A stretch of DNA of 64,000 nt from Cerrena zonata (taxonomy: Eukaryota; Basidiomycota; Agaricomycetes; Polyporales; Cerrenaceae), in NCBI GenBank assembly GCA_038087015.1, contig JASBNA010000009.1, forward strand, positions 930,001 to 994,000, given 5' to 3'. Below, in pieces: positions 59,713 through 64,000 of the stretch (its first letter is position 1; each line of letters begins with the position of its first letter). The notes below the pieces were generated by a model, which made no database searches, was not told the origin of the DNA, and saw only the letters and a list, made by a program, of their open reading frames with translations. The translations under genes and the position numbers were made by a program.

Positions 59713-60040
59713 ATTGATATGACAAATAAAACGCGCTTTTGTTACCGCTCCTTGTAACTATGTAGTTTTCAATGTTCTCATGATAGCATGAACTCTATTG
59801 ACCACCTTTACCATGACACAGGTCTGAGAAAGATTTCGACAATGGTTGCGAGAGACATTTTCGGGATCTTCTATTTGCTGTCTCAACGTGAGCACACATG
59901 CAAAAAGAGACAACAGATCCACTTACCATCCGAGAGAATCTCTGATCTTATAGCCCTCAAAGTCCAACAAGAGCGTTTCGACAAAATTATCAACGATATG
60001 AGCATCTCAGAGGTTCGAACTCGATTCATGGCATGAGACG
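59713..60040. repeat. Downstream module, copy 7
   Basis: Homologous to the modules after copies 4-6. The plus strand reads MVARDIFGIFYLLSQ and stays open to 60036. The minus strand has a strong donor (GGATG|GTAAGT) near 59930 and an acceptor near 59883. Coding status is unresolved. Confidence 0.6.
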
Positions 60041-62170
60041 AGACAAGTGCAAGAGCAGCGAGTGAATCGCTGATCCCTGTGTATGTTCGAGGTGGGTGTT
60101 TTGATTAATCCCCGCAAAATCGTGGTGCCAGGATCTGATTGGCTCGCTGCAAATGATCTACCCATTGTGGAGGAGATTCGAGCGTACCGCGGAAGTGTGA
60201 ATTTATTCAAGTTGGTTCATGACGACAGGGGCATTGAACGAGAGAGAGATTAAACACTAGGCTGTACGGCCGCTAACGCTTGTAAATAGCAAGACGTATC
60301 GGGTCCGAGTCTGGACGAGCGGACTGCATCTAGCTCTCGTACATGATCCTCTAGTTATTTAGATACCTACCTGGCCGAATCGGTCTTCGGATTCATTGTT
60401 TATGGGGAGGCCTCAGAACCGAATGTGGTCAAAAGGATATATGTGACACGTTATTCACCAACTGATTTACAGTGATGGAGGACGGCGGACGGAGAGTCAG
60501 TAATCAATCGGGCATGGGCCTGAACACAGTTGGATGAAAGTATAGAATAATGAGGACAAGAAATAACTTACATGGAGAAAACGAAACGATGGACTTGGCA
60601 TAGATGTCTGGGGCTGAAGAATGTTTGGGACCAAGGAGCCGAAGGTATGAAGAAGGAATATTTATCGCGAAAAATGACCCTAGATTCAACGATGTCGTGT
60701 CGTATCGTGTAGGGGCTGGTGTTGGGTCGTGGTTCTGTATAAGATAAGATCCTATACACAACGACATAAAATACGGCAGACGCTTACCCCGCAAAAGAAA
60801 AGTGTTTCGATAAGCTTATCAACGATGCAAGATGGAGTTCTCGACGGGAGCTATCATGTGGCTGTCTGTGTCAACACCTGAAACCGAAAGATGTACCTCT
60901 GAGTTCGGAGCAGAAGAGCGCATCGAGGATCCTGATTGGGGTTTTGGAGTTCTCGAGTCATGCTCTGGTAGGCGCCGACGCTGACGTTCCCTCGTTTGAC
61001 ATCTCTGGATGTGTCGCTGTCGTTTCGGGGCTGTATGTTCAAGGATTCGTCGTCATCGAGAAGCGACTATGAGGTCATATATAGTAGATGAAGATGTATG
61101 ATGAGCCAAGCATTTGGGTGTCAGTATCAGTGTCGACGGAGTATGAACCTCTAGCTACCGATTCCATCGGTTAAATCTTAGAAGCGAACTTGGTTGTAAT
61201 ACAATATCGCGGTGAAGATGGTGGACCTCCAAGAGCTTCATTCTACACGAGCGAGACCGTAGCCATAGAATCTAGATCAAAGTGACACTGAATACTCATT
61301 CTGCTCGGATGAAATAGTGAAAGCGTATCGAGAACGACTATCAAGAAATGGTCATCAGACATTGCACGCACATAGGACTTCGGAATTGTACTGACTACCA
61401 CTTACCTCATTGTTCAAACTGAGCTAGAAGTGATGTATAGAACTCCAAATGAGAAACGTTCCCCGATTCAATGTGCATTCGGATTCTACGGATGATATAC
61501 TAGCCTCGAGTCTATAGATGATCAAGGGAGAAGTGGAGGTCAACAATGTATGTCCTGATTACCAATCAATAATGCTCACCCAATGTTAATATAGAGGAGC
61601 AAGATAGAGGTTGTATACAGATCAGAGGATGTGAGGAAGACAGAACATAGATGATAGTTAGGCGTCGTACACAGAGTCTCCTTTGGGAGATGACTCGGGC
61701 CGTAACGGAGAAGAAATTATCGAGCACTGAATGTTGACGACGAAGAAGTGCATCGAGTCTGAGATATCGTTTCGCTCGAGACGTCTGAGAGGCGGAGTGA
61801 CGTAGGCCTGTTGGCTATCGTAGGTTCCTGCTGTGTAGCAGAGAGATAGAGGAAACCTCAAAGAAACCTATCTGAGAGACAACTGAGACGGTCGTCTCAT
61901 CGATAGAGGCACCAAAAACCAGATGTAGCAAAGAAAGAGTTTGAGAACCCCGCTCAGATAGTAGACACTCGTTCAGGGTCGTAAGTTGACAACCGGAGTT
62001 ACCGAACGGAACAATCTAAGCCAAAGAGGACATTGGCAGTGGCATCCAATGTGAGCTAGGATAAGAGTACAGTTCTTGTTGTTGTGAAGTTCAAGTCGCC
62101 GTTATTAAAGTCATCCGAGTCGTTGAGTGACGAGAAATTGAAACCGGAGGAAATCGATATTAGATAGTGT

Positions 62171-62223
62171 CTTATGTAAGCGTCGATCGCAGTGTAAAGA
62201 CAGATATGGAATGTAAGTAGGAA
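62171..62223 (+). repeat. Upstream conserved block (DUF6535 copy 8)
   Basis: Full-length block, starting CTTATGTAAGCGTCGATCGC, about 370 bases before the ATG. Confidence 0.65.
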
Positions 62224-62411
62224 ATGCCGAGGACTGACGGTTTTGTTCTATTGATAGGACAACCGTCTTCTGGATTCAGAAGTTGAGGGATGAGCCTACG
62301 GTTTCGCTACCTCAAGTATACTCCATCGACTTTGAGAAATGCATATTATATATACACAGATGGTCAAGTACTTGGAGAGATATGGAACTGATGGTTTCTA
62401 GATAGCCGGAG

Positions 62412-62424
62412 GTTCTCACGGAAC
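62412..62424. promoter_or_regulatory. GTTC-N5-GAAC dyad (DUF6535 copy 8)
   Basis: GTTCTCACGGAAC after AGCCGGAG and before ATCAAGAAG, nearly the same as for copy 3. Confidence 0.5.
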
Positions 62425-62543
62425 ATCAAGAAGTCATCGAAGCCTGAGTACTACTGTACTAGTAGCTTGGCTTTGTTTATCCCACTTATACTCTCGTTGC
62501 CAGTACAATCCCCTCTCCTACTCAACACCCTCCCCAATTCTCA

Positions 62544-63273
62544 ATGTCTTCCTCTTCTACAGCGAGCAGACGGAGTCGGAGATCTAGAACTTCTACATAT
62601 CCGAGAGCTTCGAGTTCTGACTCTGGCGAATACCCAATTCAAGACGACGAGACATCTAGTAGTATACAGTCTTCCATGACAAATCAGGTGAGCACATTGC
62701 CCTGTGTTACATTACCGATACTAAGCAGAGTTATGGACATATACTATATAGAATGTGTCTTCAAATATCGAAGACAAAGTACATCGGGTCAAGATCGAGT
62801 CTGACCGTACTGGCTGGGGGCGAATCTCAGATCTACTTCATCAATATGATCGAGCTCGAGTGGATGATGTGAAGGAGGATATCGATTCTCTCCTCGTATT
62901 CGTGTGTATCTTCGTTGGAATTGACCACTCCTTATACTGACAGTTCTTTTCCAAGGCTGGTCTATTCTCCGCAGTGATCACTGCTTTCATCATCGAATCA
63001 TACAAGACGTTACAGCAACAGCCTGAGAACACTACCAATCAAATTCTACTCCAGATCTCAGCTCAGCTAGCCAGTCTTACGCTCTCTGGAAATTTCATCA
63101 ACTCAACTATCCCATCATTCGCATCCCCACCATTTGCTCCTGCCAGATTCTCTGTTCTAATCAATACCTTGTGGTTATTGAGTCTCGTCTTTGCCCTTAT
63201 CACCGCATCCCTTGGGATTCTGGTCAAACAATGGCTTCATGAACTGATGGCGCGCGATACCCAGGACCCCTGA
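62544..63273 (+). pseudogene. DUF6535 membrane protein, copy 8, 3'-truncated
   Basis: Exons are 62544-62687, 62752-62901 and 62956-63273. Exon 1 is short (48 codons, MSSSSTASRRSRRSRTSTYP). Exon 3 follows the family through KQWLHELMARDTQDP and then meets TGA at 63271. The following sequence has nothing in common with exon 3. Helices 3 and 4 and the whole C-terminal half are gone, leaving about 171 residues. The downstream sequence resembles array spacer DNA, so a deletion between exon 3 and a later spacer is likely. Upstream block, dyad and splice sites are intact, so it may still be transcribed. Confidence 0.8.
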
Positions 63274-64000
63274 TTCGTTTGTTGAAGAAAATATATTTGT
63301 CGAGGACTGTACCACACTAAGAATGCCTCAAATGGTCGTACCCATTGACAAAAGCCTATTAAAGACAAGTACAGTTATGAAGTATCAACGCAAGATGTGC
63401 ATGTGAACCACTAGCCATTTACTGTCGTCTGAGCTGGGGTCGCAGGAACTCATGCTGTTAAACTAAGGTGAGGTCGATCTAGAACAGGGACATAAAAGCC
63501 AATACACGATGATCGGATACGAGAAACGGCCTTAACGGGGCAGTGGAGGTTATCCTGAGGTACAAAGGATAACTGGTATTGAGAGTCAACGATCATTAGT
63601 CAAGATAGACAATGGAATTACGCATGCGAGACAACGAGCTAGAGATACCTTGGATCAGGGGAGCGGATAACGAAGGGACTCAGATGTGAGAGCCTGGATG
63701 GTAAGGGAAATGGCTGCGGATGATGGAGCGAAACATAGAAGCTAGGTGTCCAAAGAACAGCCTGGCGCCGTAGTCCGATGGCTTGAAGAAATCGGAATAA
63801 TACTCCAAAGGCGTCGAGAGCACGGTGATCGAGAGATGCTGGTGGTTCGTCAAGTATTTACCAGACCGAGAGCGAGCGTCTCGGATGTGTGTTCTGATAC
63901 GAAGAGGATGATGACTGGGATTATCGAATACTAAGTATCGCGCGATGACCAAACTAGAAGAAAAAGGCCAAGACGAGTTATCTAAATATCAGTACGTGTT
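63274..64000. other. Sequence after the truncation point
   Basis: No gene supported. The piece at 63538-63600 (CAGTGGAGGTTA...) resembles the spacer piece at 28480-28535, 42080-42110 and 61535-61580. Small ORFs at 63680-63952 (minus) and 63746-63934 (plus) overlap and show no motif. Confidence 0.45.

Larger units (their letters stand above)
59711..62543. other. Intergenic DNA between DUF6535 copies 7 and 8
   Basis: Starts with the downstream module (59713-60040), including an 82-codon plus-strand ORF (59788-60036) that is the longest version of that module's reading. The rest resembles other spacers, for example 61500-61580 with 42080-42110. The upstream block of copy 8 is at 62171-62223. 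No supported gene. Confidence 0.5.

Noticed and set aside
59990..60030. tRNA-like T-arm GGTTCGAACTC
   Set aside because: The flanks do not form a T-stem or an acceptor stem, and no matching D- or anticodon arm is present.

Overview
The window looks like nuclear DNA of a basidiomycete fungus, most likely an Agaricomycete. Genes carry many short (about 42-66 bp) GT-AG introns, and the dominant family is the basidiomycete membrane-protein family DUF6535. The transposon load (Helitrons, a copia remnant, hAT-like and CACTA-like miniature elements) fits the same group. Everything here is read from sequence; no database search was run, and all exon boundaries are predictions from splice motifs and reading frame.

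Layout. (1) 1-4490: 3' part of a large Helitron-type Rep/helicase ORF with an unusual C-terminal ubiquitin-protease-like domain; the 5' part lies outside the window. (2) 4491-8655: AT-rich DNA with a small minus-strand coiled-coil gene and a degenerate second copy of it. (3) 8656-11134: a multi-exon gene of unknown function, broken by two nonsense codons and by a 715-bp CACTA-like foldback element whose 3-bp target duplication (GCA) can be read exactly. (4) 11135-13188: non-coding, with a cluster of short hairpins and a copia reverse-transcriptase fragment. (5) 13189-14686: a four-exon minus-strand gene of 441 codons with one internal TGA. (6) 14911-63273: eight same-strand DUF6535 genes with one shared four-exon plan. 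Copies 2-7 look intact, copy 1 has a stop in its last exon, and copy 8 is cut off inside exon 3. They are separated by 1.2-11.5 kb of duplicated non-coding DNA.

The array has been a landing site for transposons. A complete, apparently autonomous Helitron (45628-52947) sits 21 bp after the stop codon of copy 6. Its ends are fixed by the uninterrupted flanks of copies 5 and 7. It carries an intact Rep/helicase gene and a second spliced gene of unknown function. A 538-bp hAT-like element with an 8-bp target duplication sits just upstream of copy 7.

The most interesting biology is the DUF6535 array: a conserved membrane core, a variable C-terminal half, mosaic similarity suggesting gene conversion, and a shared upstream module with a GTTC-N5-GAAC-type dyad before copies 2-8. 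The function of these proteins is not known to me. A role in recognition or defence would be a hypothesis only.
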